Origin: QVMG01 sp032073245
GTDB taxonomy: Bacteria > Bacteroidota > Bacteroidia > Bacteroidales > Tannerellaceae
DNA: 64,000 bases
Assembly (NCBI GenBank): GCA_032073245.1
Contig: DAMANX010000019.1
Coordinates: 1 to 64,000, forward strand
Direction: 5' to 3'
This document shows, in pieces, positions 34,625 to 43,034 of this stretch. A model generated the notes under the pieces. It was not told the origin of the DNA, made no database searches, and worked only from the letters and a program-made list of their open reading frames with translations. Both the position numbers and the translations under genes were made by a program. Numbering within the stretch: the stretch's first letter is position 1; every line of letters begins with the position of its first letter.

Positions 34625-37081
34625 ATGTCGCCCGTTTGGATAATAAATCTCGCAGAAGAAACCACCGATAGAAAACATCTGGATAAACTGATGAATCAGA
34701 GTTCAGCTGAGTGGTTCTATTCTGAGATAAATGGAAGTGGTGTGGATAGCCTGGACGGTTGCAGTCTTTTATTGGATATACTGATAAAAGAGGGGCAGCA
34801 ATGTTATAACTATTTTCAACAAAATGGGCTAGTGATTACTGATTTTCAGATATGCCTTATCGGTAATTTAGCGGAAGAGAGTACCCGGAAAATCTTTCAT
34901 CTGCTTCCTCTTCTGATACGTGATCACTTATCAAAGATTATCGGAGAAACAGTAAATCGTGGAGTAGAAGTAACCGGTATTTTATTTGTCTCGCACAAAT
35001 CCAATCATGATTCTTTTGACGAGCGGAAAAAACAGACTCTTTTTCTGGAAGAATTCAATACTTTGATAAAAGAAATTCCAGCGAATTACTATAATCAGGT
35101 TATTGTTTTTCAAGAGAATCAACGGGCAGATAAACGATTTTATCCGGAGCTGAATTCAGAAGGATTACAGGAATTATTATTTCAGATTATTATCCATATT
35201 TATAATACTGAAACCGGTGAAAGTAAAATATTTGACCTGATAAAAGATAAAGGTCTTTTTAGCTTAGGAGTTGCTTCTATATATTATAATAATAGGGAAC
35301 ATAAAGACTTAGGTTTACATTCTCTCCTTATCCGGTTAGAAGAAGAACTGAAAGATCCTGCAAATATTTCTGAAGAAGATTCGGATATGTGGGTAAATAA
35401 AATATTTCCCACAGGAAATATTACGGTCAAAGAGACTCTTGAACGTTTAAGAGAGAATTGCTCTGCTTTGACTATTTCACCTGAAAATATGGAGGGAGCT
35501 CCTAATCCACATCCGGTATATGACTTTACAAAAGCTAAATTGTATATTTCCTATTATAAAGAGTATTTACGCTTCATGCCGGCGCGTGCTGCCGAATTTG
35601 CCAAAGCCTATTCGAGGTTACTTTATGCAAGGCTAGCGTCTAAGGTATCAAAAAATAAAGAAATTCTGATTGAAAGCTATAAAGCTAAATTTTCTCAGAT
35701 CGGATTACTTCTTCAGCAAGACAACATCACATATCCTGGTTTTGCACAGTTAAAAGACTGCGTTGAGAATCTAAAAAAGAGATTAGAAGAAGAAAAAAAG
35801 AAAGTTAACCAAACAATAACATTGGAGAATATCACAGTTTTTGATATTCCGGAATATCTGAAGGCAGACTATGAAAAATGTAAGGAGGCCTCTCTAACGG
35901 ATTCAGATAAAGATATTCTACGTAAGATGAAAGAAACACTTCAGTCGGAACCAACTACACTTGCATTATTGAGTCGTTGCTTCCTGTTGGGTACTATTTC
36001 CATCTTTCTTATCATACCTATATTAAGACATTTATCTCCATTTATTATTGATCTTGGAAATGTTGCAGAAAATGAATTTATCTGGATTATCGGACTCTTC
36101 CTTTTACCTTTTATTATCTCGGGATGGCGTTTTAGTAGTCATTTCAAATTAATCAGAAATCTGAAAAAGGAGTTATTAGCTCATGCCTTACTCAATGCTC
36201 AACAAAAAGCAATCCATGAACTCCAAAAGAATACTGTAGATTTATATAATCAGTTGATAGAAGAATGTGATCATTTATGGATGCATTATGACCGGGTGGA
36301 AAAAAGTGTTCTTGTAGATAAGCATGACAAACATAACCTGCGATTTGGTTCTACTTTGTTTAATCAGTCATTAATAGGAGGATCATTTCAAGGGCAGAAA
36401 TTGTTATTGGATGAAAGTATTGTTGAGCAGGAGATCCGGATTAATAGCCTTGTAAAGAAAATTTCGGTTTTGAAGAAACAGGAATATATACAATTATTAA
36501 AAGAAATATTTAAGGAGCATAATAAGATTCTGTCATCTCTTCTGAATGATAAGAATGAAAATTCATTTATAGAGAATATAAATTTGTATTTAGAGGAGGG
36601 ATTTGTAAGTACATTGAAAAATAAAATAGTCCAAAAAGAGGATGATATTATCCCTTTATTAGAATATATCTACGAAAAACACCCTTCTTCATTAGATTTA
36701 ACACCTCTATTTCAGATGGCAGGAGTAAATGGGATAATCACACATACCGGCAGTAAAGAAGGTTTAATTATTCATAGCAATGAAATAAGCAAGCTGTTCG
36801 GCAAAGAACAGGAATATAGCTGGTTAAAATGGGGTGAAAGATCTTATTTATTTGCTACCAACTGGAGTAAAGTAGAAAGTAATAGCCTGGATACGACATT
36901 GATATGTGGTGAAGAAATACCGATTGATTACGATGTGCTTCCTTTTTCTACGAAACTCGTATGTATATATGCTTATTACAGGAAAAAGGAGAACCGTTAT
37001 GTAATAAAAAACACACTGCTCTCATTATCTCATGACGAATTAGACAAATTAGACCACGGTTTGAAAAATATAAAAATCTGA
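34625..37081 (+). CDS. Membrane protein of unknown family, partner of the tubulin-like protein
   Basis: An 818-aa protein that starts 3 bp after the tubulin-like gene. Residues 1-230 look like an alpha/beta domain (FQICLIGNLAEES, GVEVTGILFVSHK, QVIVFQEN). Two close membrane helices lie around 449-505 (FLLGTISIFLIIPIL and FIWIIGLFLLPFIISG), flanked by long helical, probably coiled-coil regions. The C-terminal 120 residues are strand-rich. No P-loop or catalytic motif was found. The tight spacing and shared size suggest it is a membrane docking partner for the tubulin-like protein. The family is not recognised. Confidence 0.6.
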   Translation: MSPVWIINLAEETTDRKHLDKLMNQSSAEWFYSEINGSGVDSLDGCSLLLDILIKEGQQCYNYFQQNGLVITDFQICLIGNLAEESTRKIFHLLPLLIRDHLSKIIGETVNRGVEVTGILFVSHKSNHDSFDERKKQTLFLEEFNTLIKEIPANYYNQVIVFQENQRADKRFYPELNSEGLQELLFQIIIHIYNTETGESKIFDLIKDKGLFSLGVASIYYNNREHKDLGLHSLLIRLEEELKDPANISEEDSDMWVNKIFPTGNITVKETLERLRENCSALTISPENMEGAPNPHPVYDFTKAKLYISYYKEYLRFMPARAAEFAKAYSRLLYARLASKVSKNKEILIESYKAKFSQIGLLLQQDNITYPGFAQLKDCVENLKKRLEEEKKKVNQTITLENITVFDIPEYLKADYEKCKEASLTDSDKDILRKMKETLQSEPTTLALLSRCFLLGTISIFLIIPILRHLSPFIIDLGNVAENEFIWIIGLFLLPFIISGWRFSSHFKLIRNLKKELLAHALLNAQQKAIHELQKNTVDLYNQLIEECDHLWMHYDRVEKSVLVDKHDKHNLRFGSTLFNQSLIGGSFQGQKLLLDESIVEQEIRINSLVKKISVLKKQEYIQLLKEIFKEHNKILSSLLNDKNENSFIENINLYLEEGFVSTLKNKIVQKEDDIIPLLEYIYEKHPSSLDLTPLFQMAGVNGIITHTGSKEGLIIHSNEISKLFGKEQEYSWLKWGERSYLFATNWSKVESNSLDTTLICGEEIPIDYDVLPFSTKLVCIYAYYRKKENRYVIKNTLLSLSHDELDKLDHGLKNIKI

Positions 37082-37085
37082 AGAA

Positions 37086-38879
37086 ATGGAATTAATAAGT
37101 TATATTATCACCTTAATCGGAATTCTCTTCTTCCTTTATTTTTCATATAGGATATTTAGAGTGGTAAGACCTTTTACAAGTACTTTTTTATTGCAAGAGG
37201 ATGGACGTTTTCGCCAGGATGGTTTTGTTAAATTCAATCGTTTGCGCAATCGGTTTACAGCGTTTGATTTATTCCGGTCTTACACTGATCAGTTAGTTGG
37301 GGAAATACAAGTAATGGACGATGGTAAAGCTTGGGTTAAAATCAAAATGGATACTCCTGACAGTTCAGATACCGAATATAAACCGATCGGGTATATCGAC
37401 CTGGTTGGGAATATTTACGATAAGAACCACTTTAAGATAGGATATGTAGGTAATTCACCCGGTTTACCGGATATGGACGGAAAAAGGAAATGGTACGAGC
37501 TATGGTTGCGCTGTCATGCTTATGTCTTTATTCATGAAAAACAGGAACAAATTTTATCTAATGCTTCGGAAGGAGTAGACGTATCCAGATCAGATATTCC
37601 AACAGATATTTGTATAGGGAAATGTATAGAGACCGGAAGATTCAGAAAAAGAAGAGCTAATCAATTCTCTATGTTGGGCAGAGCTGCCGCCTATCTTTTA
37701 TTATACCAACAAAACAGATTACCTCAAGCGGAAACGGAAGAAACATCCGTATATGATCGTGGCTGGGCAGATACTGCTTTGCTTTCAACTGTGTTATTTA
37801 CTATACTATATACTCTTTTTTATTTTCTGAATATCCAAATTCTTCAGTTCCCTTTTCTTGGAGAATGGAGCTTTGTTTTCGCATCTATGCTCCTTTATTT
37901 TTGTGTATGGTTCATAGTAAGACAAGTACGCATTGAAATGTCTTTATCAGGAAAACCTATCGGGAATTGGCTTCATCTGTTCAATTGTAACATTGGGATA
38001 GGTTGGATGAATTATCTTATTTTTATTTGCGCTTTAGGGAGCATAATTATTTCCGGATTTATATCCGGTAAAGATTTTTTTCCATTACAAGCCGCTATTC
38101 TGATTGGGATAGTTGCCACCGGAAGATTTATACCCAAAACTCCGTGGATTGTATATGAAAAATTCCTGCCAAAACTTTGGGGAGGAGAAGAGGATGAAGA
38201 CACTGATGGACTGATTATTAAAATGTATGAATGGGATTTAGATTCTGATGAAGCGAATCTGGAGGGACGATTGGAACTTTATTTTGCGGAAGAAGAAATT
38301 GTGGCATTGCGTAGTCGTAATCCTTTCAGAACTCAACATTTATTAGGTTTTGATAGAAATATCGAGCAATTATTCAGAGAAAAAGTCAATGAACGACATC
38401 TCACAAAAATCAATAGATATATTTTTAACAAAGCAAATGAAGCCAATATTTCCGAACTGGATACCATGCAGTTCATCCTTGATTTTGTACAGGAACCAAA
38501 TATCTCATATCTGGCTGATGCGGATAGTCCGGAAACCGGAAATATTGAATATGCCCGTTTTCCTGTAGAAACATTGTTTGATAAAAGAGGCGATTGTGAT
38601 TGCAAAGCAGTATTAGCTGCTGCTTTATTTCGTAACGCTGGTTACCGAGTAGCTTATTTAACTTCACAAGGACATGCTATGGTAGCGGTGGCTTGTCCGG
38701 AAAAATGGTTTAAAAACTATCATATCAGCCAAATGTTTCTGGAAGAAAAAAATACAATCGTAGATCCGGAAGGACGGCTTTACTATTTATGTGAAACAAC
38801 AAGTGATTCTTTCCGTATAGGAGATTGTGGAGAAGGAATTAAACCTGAAGACTTTAAGAAAATCAGATATCTCAAATGA
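37086..38879 (+). CDS. Membrane-bound transglutaminase-like protein
   Basis: A 597-aa protein with an N-terminal membrane helix (3-24), a middle soluble region, about four more helices (about 236-360) and a C-terminal transglutaminase-like domain (about 425-590). The catalytic triad is visible: Cys504 in RGDCDCKAVLAAALFRNAGY, His530 in SQGHAMVAV and Asp560 in IVDPEGRLYYL. Such domains act as proteases, acyltransferases or cross-linkers, and the GDCxxKA form is typical of bacterial members. It starts 4 bp after the preceding gene and overlaps the metalloprotease gene by 4 nt, so both enzymes are probably made together. Confidence 0.78.
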   Translation: MELISYIITLIGILFFLYFSYRIFRVVRPFTSTFLLQEDGRFRQDGFVKFNRLRNRFTAFDLFRSYTDQLVGEIQVMDDGKAWVKIKMDTPDSSDTEYKPIGYIDLVGNIYDKNHFKIGYVGNSPGLPDMDGKRKWYELWLRCHAYVFIHEKQEQILSNASEGVDVSRSDIPTDICIGKCIETGRFRKRRANQFSMLGRAAAYLLLYQQNRLPQAETEETSVYDRGWADTALLSTVLFTILYTLFYFLNIQILQFPFLGEWSFVFASMLLYFCVWFIVRQVRIEMSLSGKPIGNWLHLFNCNIGIGWMNYLIFICALGSIIISGFISGKDFFPLQAAILIGIVATGRFIPKTPWIVYEKFLPKLWGGEEDEDTDGLIIKMYEWDLDSDEANLEGRLELYFAEEEIVALRSRNPFRTQHLLGFDRNIEQLFREKVNERHLTKINRYIFNKANEANISELDTMQFILDFVQEPNISYLADADSPETGNIEYARFPVETLFDKRGDCDCKAVLAAALFRNAGYRVAYLTSQGHAMVAVACPEKWFKNYHISQMFLEEKNTIVDPEGRLYYLCETTSDSFRIGDCGEGIKPEDFKKIRYLK

Positions 38880-39838
38880 AACGAACAGGGCCTTTTATAT
38901 ATGTTATTTGTGTTCTTGTTGTCTGGGTAGCCCTATTGGGAGCTGTCTATCAGAAAGGGAAAATGCCAGGAGGATTGATCTATGCAGAAATTCATCCGGA
39001 GACAATCAGATTTCTGAATGATTTATCAGACAAACTGGATATTTTTATCCGGTTTGACCCGGATGTGCGGCCCAAAGATTGGAAGAATACATTAAATTAT
39101 GGTGAAGACCCGGCAACAGGACTGAAAAAGATTGAAGATGATAATTTTATTATCTATTTCAGTGATACGGAAAGAGAATCCGAACGGGCTGTAAAAATAT
39201 TAGGCTGGGCGAAAGAGGCTATTTCTCCATTAACGGGCCTGATGGGAAGTTATCCGTATCCTGCTGTGCTAAATAACCGTAAACTCCCTGTTTATTTATC
39301 TAGAAATAGTACTCAATATGATGAGATTGCCAGTATGTTGTTGGGTGTCCGTACCAGTATGAAAGGAACCTGGGGTGTATATATTTCCAGTTATTCCCAA
39401 ATGGGTTGCCTGACAAAAGGAATTGTGATAAGCCCGGATACCTGGGTGAATGATAAATCGGCAAAAGAAACATTATGGCATGAGATGAATCATTTTGTTT
39501 ATTTCTCAACCCTTGAATATGATAAGGTTGTACGTCCCTATATGTGGGTGTATGAAGGCCTGGCTGAATATTTCAGTAAAGAGGAACGAAAACTTACCCG
39601 ACAACAAATCGAGAAATGTTTAACCTATTCGCTTGAACGAAACTTCCCTGAAAACCTGGCTAATTATTGGGGAGGTGAATCGGTATTCCGGTTTATGGAA
39701 AATCATTATAATGTGAACAGAGTAGAAACATTTATAAAATATACCTATTCAACTACGGTAGAGCAATCGATCGGCCTTACATTCCAATCAGATATAAATG
39801 AATTTGAATCTATCTGGAAAAGGGCATTAGTTAATTGA
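38876..39838 (+). CDS. Membrane-anchored HExxH metallopeptidase-like protein
   Basis: A 320-aa protein with one N-terminal membrane anchor (about 5-26, FIYVICVLVVWVALLGAVY) and an extracytoplasmic domain. The zinc motif is WHEMNH (His202, Glu203, His206), followed by YEGLAEYF with Glu227 as the likely third ligand, the arrangement of gluzincin (peptidase MA-like) enzymes. It ends the VWA/tubulin-like operon, overlapping the transglutaminase-like gene by 4 nt and followed by a bidirectional terminator. It may process an envelope protein for the system. Substrate unknown. Confidence 0.75.
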   Translation: MKRTGPFIYVICVLVVWVALLGAVYQKGKMPGGLIYAEIHPETIRFLNDLSDKLDIFIRFDPDVRPKDWKNTLNYGEDPATGLKKIEDDNFIIYFSDTERESERAVKILGWAKEAISPLTGLMGSYPYPAVLNNRKLPVYLSRNSTQYDEIASMLLGVRTSMKGTWGVYISSYSQMGCLTKGIVISPDTWVNDKSAKETLWHEMNHFVYFSTLEYDKVVRPYMWVYEGLAEYFSKEERKLTRQQIEKCLTYSLERNFPENLANYWGGESVFRFMENHYNVNRVETFIKYTYSTTVEQSIGLTFQSDINEFESIWKRALVN

Positions 39839-39870
39839 AGGACGTTTAAGCATTCTATGTCACAGAACTA

Positions 39871-39901
39871 AAACGCTCCTTAGAATTGCTAAGGAGCGTT
39901 T
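39871..39901. terminator. Bidirectional terminator between the tubulin-like operon and GH88-1
   Basis: A perfect 13-bp inverted repeat (AAACGCTCCTTAG/CTAAGGAGCGTTT) with a 5-nt loop lies between the convergent metallopeptidase and GH88 genes. A near copy follows the second GH88 gene (46888-46920), showing that gene and terminator were duplicated together. Confidence 0.85.
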
Positions 39902-39926
39902 GAAACTTTTATTTAATCATTTAATC

Positions 39927-41129
39927 CTATTGCTCAATATCCCTTTTTCGTTTCAGTGCTTCCAGGAAGTAATAATCAGCATAATTCAAAGGCTTATCTA
40001 TTTCAGCATTGTGAGGAATGCTTCCAACGCTGTGCATTAGTAGGAAATGACCATTGGTTCCTAATTCTGCACGATATGCCGGAGAAGCCATGCTTTCCAT
40101 CATCCGGTCGGCATACTCTTTATAGCTGGCGGCATCTGCCACATCCATTGTACTGATCTCATATAAAGCGGAAGCCATACAGGCGGCAGTAGATACATCA
40201 CGATATTCATTCGGGATATTCGGGGCATCCATATCCCAATAAGGGATAAGGTCTTCAGGCATAGCTTTATGGTCACGCATAAAACGGAAAGTCTTTAATG
40301 CCTGGTCTAAATATTTTTTATCGCCTGTTTCACGGTAGCAGATGGTATATCCATAGATTGCCCAGGCTTGCCCGCGGCTCCATGCTGATTCATGGGCATA
40401 ACCCTGAGCTGTGTGACGATTACGAACAGAACCATCTTCAAGGTTATAGTCAATGACATGATAGCAGCTACCATCCGGACGGAACTGTTCAGCCATGGTA
40501 CGGTCGGCATGGGCTATCGCTATCTCACGGAAGGATGTATCTCCTGAAAGCTTGGTTGCTTCAAACAATAGCTCCAAGTTCATCATGTTATCAATAATAA
40601 CGGGGCATTCCCAACCGCGTTCGGCCTGCCAGCCTCCGGTTACATCCCACGATTGTAATACTCCTGCTACCGGGCGGAAACGGGTGGATAAGGATTTGGC
40701 AGCCTGGATAATCACATCCTTATATTCCGGGTTACCGGTAATTCGAAGGCCGTTACCAAAACTACAGTAGATCATAAAGCCGACATCATGATGCCACGTG
40801 AGGTTCTTGGCTTCTTCGATACCTTTGGAATATTTGTGTCCTAATGGAAGAAAGGATTCATCTCCTGTTAACTCCGACAGATACCAGACTGAGCCCGGGA
40901 AGAAGCCACTGCGCCAATCGGAATAGCCGCAGTAGTAAACGCTTCCATCCGGTTTTAATGTCACCGGATTCAGAAATTTATCACTCGATTCGATCACTTC
41001 GATCTCAAGACCAATCTGTGTTTTTGCGAAATCCACATTTTCTTCAATGAATTTCGTCTCTTTCTGGGGGGCTGTGCCACAAGAAAAGCATAACAAAGCA
41101 CATAACCCTGTAACTAAATATTTCATCAT
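39927..41129 (-). CDS. GH88 unsaturated glucuronyl hydrolase lipoprotein, copy 1
   Basis: The 400-aa product has a lipoprotein signal (KYLVTGLCALLCFSC) and the (alpha/alpha)6 pattern of family GH88. The catalytic Asp candidates lie in HHDVGFMIYCSFGNG and PVIIDNMMNLELL. These enzymes remove the unsaturated uronic acid left by polysaccharide lyases. It is nearly identical to the product of 46940-48139. I place the start at 41129 rather than 41168 because the paralogue aligns from MKYLVTG. The gene follows SusD1 across a 14-bp-stem hairpin, so expression may depend on readthrough. Confidence 0.9.
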   Translation of the reverse strand: MMKYLVTGLCALLCFSCGTAPQKETKFIEENVDFAKTQIGLEIEVIESSDKFLNPVTLKPDGSVYYCGYSDWRSGFFPGSVWYLSELTGDESFLPLGHKYSKGIEEAKNLTWHHDVGFMIYCSFGNGLRITGNPEYKDVIIQAAKSLSTRFRPVAGVLQSWDVTGGWQAERGWECPVIIDNMMNLELLFEATKLSGDTSFREIAIAHADRTMAEQFRPDGSCYHVIDYNLEDGSVRNRHTAQGYAHESAWSRGQAWAIYGYTICYRETGDKKYLDQALKTFRFMRDHKAMPEDLIPYWDMDAPNIPNEYRDVSTAACMASALYEISTMDVADAASYKEYADRMMESMASPAYRAELGTNGHFLLMHSVGSIPHNAEIDKPLNYADYYFLEALKRKRDIEQ

Positions 41130-41195
41130 TTTAGTTTTAACAAAAGTCTTTACATAATAACTAGGCATAGAATAGAAAATCTAAGTAATTATAAA

Positions 41196-41235
41196 AAATG
41201 GATCTGAAGCTATAAATTATTCTTCAGATCCATTT
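41196..41235 (-). terminator. Hairpin between SusD1 and GH88-1
   Basis: A perfect 14-bp inverted repeat (41196-41209 with 41222-41235) with a 12-nt loop. On the minus strand it is followed by a T-rich run (complement of 41191-41198). It lies 22 bp after the SusD1 stop and would terminate or attenuate transcription before GH88-1. Confidence 0.75.
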
Positions 41236-41256
41236 CCATGAAGTAATATTGGGTTA

Positions 41257-43023
41257 TTAATTAATCCAACCGTCTACTTGCACCAGATTCTCATTCATCT
41301 GACATTCTGCAGTAGGTATAGGCCAATTGTAATAATTATCACCTCCCCAAGAGTCTGTATACTGAGGTTGTCCCCAAATTTGCTTCAAACCACTCCCTGG
41401 TTTAAATTTGGTTTCATGCAAACTTCTCCAACGCATTTCGTCAAAGTAATTCACTCCTTCACCACATAATTCCCAACGGCGTTCGTTACGAATACGTTCT
41501 CTCAAATTATCTTGCCCACTTACATATGTTGGTTTACTTGCATCTGTTGTTTGAAGAAGAGCAGCTCCAGCTCTTTCTCTTACTTGATTAACCAGATCTA
41601 TGGCTGTTTGATTAAAACCTTGTTCGTTAATTGCTTCTGCTCTTTCTAATAATACATCTGCATAACGAATTAAAGGAATGTCTATCGGAGAATAAGAACG
41701 ATTAGGTATTTCAGTAGCACCTTCAGCAACAAACTTACGGAAAAGATAATAGAAACGATTGTTAGTATCTGTCCTGACATCAAATGGCTCAGCAGTATCT
41801 GCTCCTCTATAAGGCCAACGAAGTGTATATGTATATGTTGTTGAACCGGTAGCCCCTATATATTCCGAATATGGGGTTATGATCGTTTTTTTCAGACGTG
41901 GATCACGACTTTCATATGCTTTTAATAAACGTGCTTCATTTCCTTCAGGCAAATATTTTGACATATCCGCACCCTGATCCGTTGTCATTTTATCTATTTC
42001 ATCCTGAGTCAAACCATCACGCAAAAAGAATACAGCTCTTGCTGCGGGTTCCATTTGGCTAAAGCCAGGCAGGAAATCATCCCAGTTGAATTTTGAGCCA
42101 TCAGCAAGTTCATAAGAGTCTACAAAATCAGTACTTGGAAGATATGTGTTCCAGCATGATCCATAAGCGACGCGACTTCCGTAACGAAAACTGAAGGAGT
42201 TACCATATCCTGATTCTCCAATACATTGTACGGAAAAAATCATCTCATCACTTTGTTCATTTGCCTCCTTAAAAAGTTGTTTATAATCTCCATCAAATAG
42301 TTTATGTCCCATTTCTCCAACTTTAGCAAAATCAGCTTCAGCTTTTGCCCACTCTTTTGTCCACATATATGCTTTTCCACGTAAAGCATAAGCAGCGGAT
42401 TTTGTAATACGCCCAAAATCACTCTCTCCCTTTGCATATTTATTAGGTAGATTGGATTCATTGATACAGTCAGTTAAGTCGGAAATTACGACTTCCCATA
42501 TTTTTGCTTCTGTTTCTCTTCCTCTTGTCAGTTCTTCTAGTTCTGTTGGTTCAAGATACAAAGGTACGCCCTTATACATTGTATTCAATTTATAATAGAA
42601 GAATGCTCTGAAAAACTTAGATTCAGCCATTAAACGACCTAATTTAGCCTCTGAAAGCGGTGCATTCGGTAGATTGGCAATCGCATCATTTGCTCTGTGA
42701 ACTCCTTCATAATGAATTTTCCAGTAATCACTAAACAACCCATTACTAGCTGTCATATTTCCTTTAGTAAGAGATTCCTGGTCACGACAATTAGCAGAAA
42801 CACCATAACCTTCAAACTTATAAAGGTCCCCACCAATATTTGAACTTAATAATAAATTATAGATTCCCATCACTCCCTGATCAGCCAGGTTCTCTGTTGT
42901 CCACATATTACCCGAGCTAATAGATCCATAAGGGCTCAAGTCCATCAAATCTTCACGGCAGCCGGTAGTAAATAGCATAATTGCAGCTGCACCTAAACAA
43001 ATTATATTTTTAAATAATTTCAT
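41257..43023 (-). CDS. SusD/RagB-family glycan-binding lipoprotein, copy 1
   Basis: The 588-aa product has a lipoprotein signal ending FTTGC (about Cys22) and the SusD pattern: ENLADQGVMGIYNLL, MAESKFFRAFFYYKLNTMY, SAAYALRGKAYMWTKEW (tetratricopeptide-like helices) and the C-terminal IPLIRYADVLLERAEAINE...RRWELCGEGVNYFDEMRW. SusD proteins sit on the cell surface over the SusC channel and bind oligosaccharide. It begins 11 bp after SusC1, as expected for a pair. The ligand cannot be read from sequence. Confidence 0.94.
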   Translation of the reverse strand: MKLFKNIICLGAAAIMLFTTGCREDLMDLSPYGSISSGNMWTTENLADQGVMGIYNLLLSSNIGGDLYKFEGYGVSANCRDQESLTKGNMTASNGLFSDYWKIHYEGVHRANDAIANLPNAPLSEAKLGRLMAESKFFRAFFYYKLNTMYKGVPLYLEPTELEELTRGRETEAKIWEVVISDLTDCINESNLPNKYAKGESDFGRITKSAAYALRGKAYMWTKEWAKAEADFAKVGEMGHKLFDGDYKQLFKEANEQSDEMIFSVQCIGESGYGNSFSFRYGSRVAYGSCWNTYLPSTDFVDSYELADGSKFNWDDFLPGFSQMEPAARAVFFLRDGLTQDEIDKMTTDQGADMSKYLPEGNEARLLKAYESRDPRLKKTIITPYSEYIGATGSTTYTYTLRWPYRGADTAEPFDVRTDTNNRFYYLFRKFVAEGATEIPNRSYSPIDIPLIRYADVLLERAEAINEQGFNQTAIDLVNQVRERAGAALLQTTDASKPTYVSGQDNLRERIRNERRWELCGEGVNYFDEMRWRSLHETKFKPGSGLKQIWGQPQYTDSWGGDNYYNWPIPTAECQMNENLVQVDGWIN

Positions 43024-43034
43024 GATTCCTTTTT

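Noticed and set aside
40307..40510. Open frames antisense or in other frames of the GH88, SusC and heparinase-like genes
   Set aside because: They lie wholly inside well-supported genes, and the frames recurring in both GH88 copies simply reflect the duplication.
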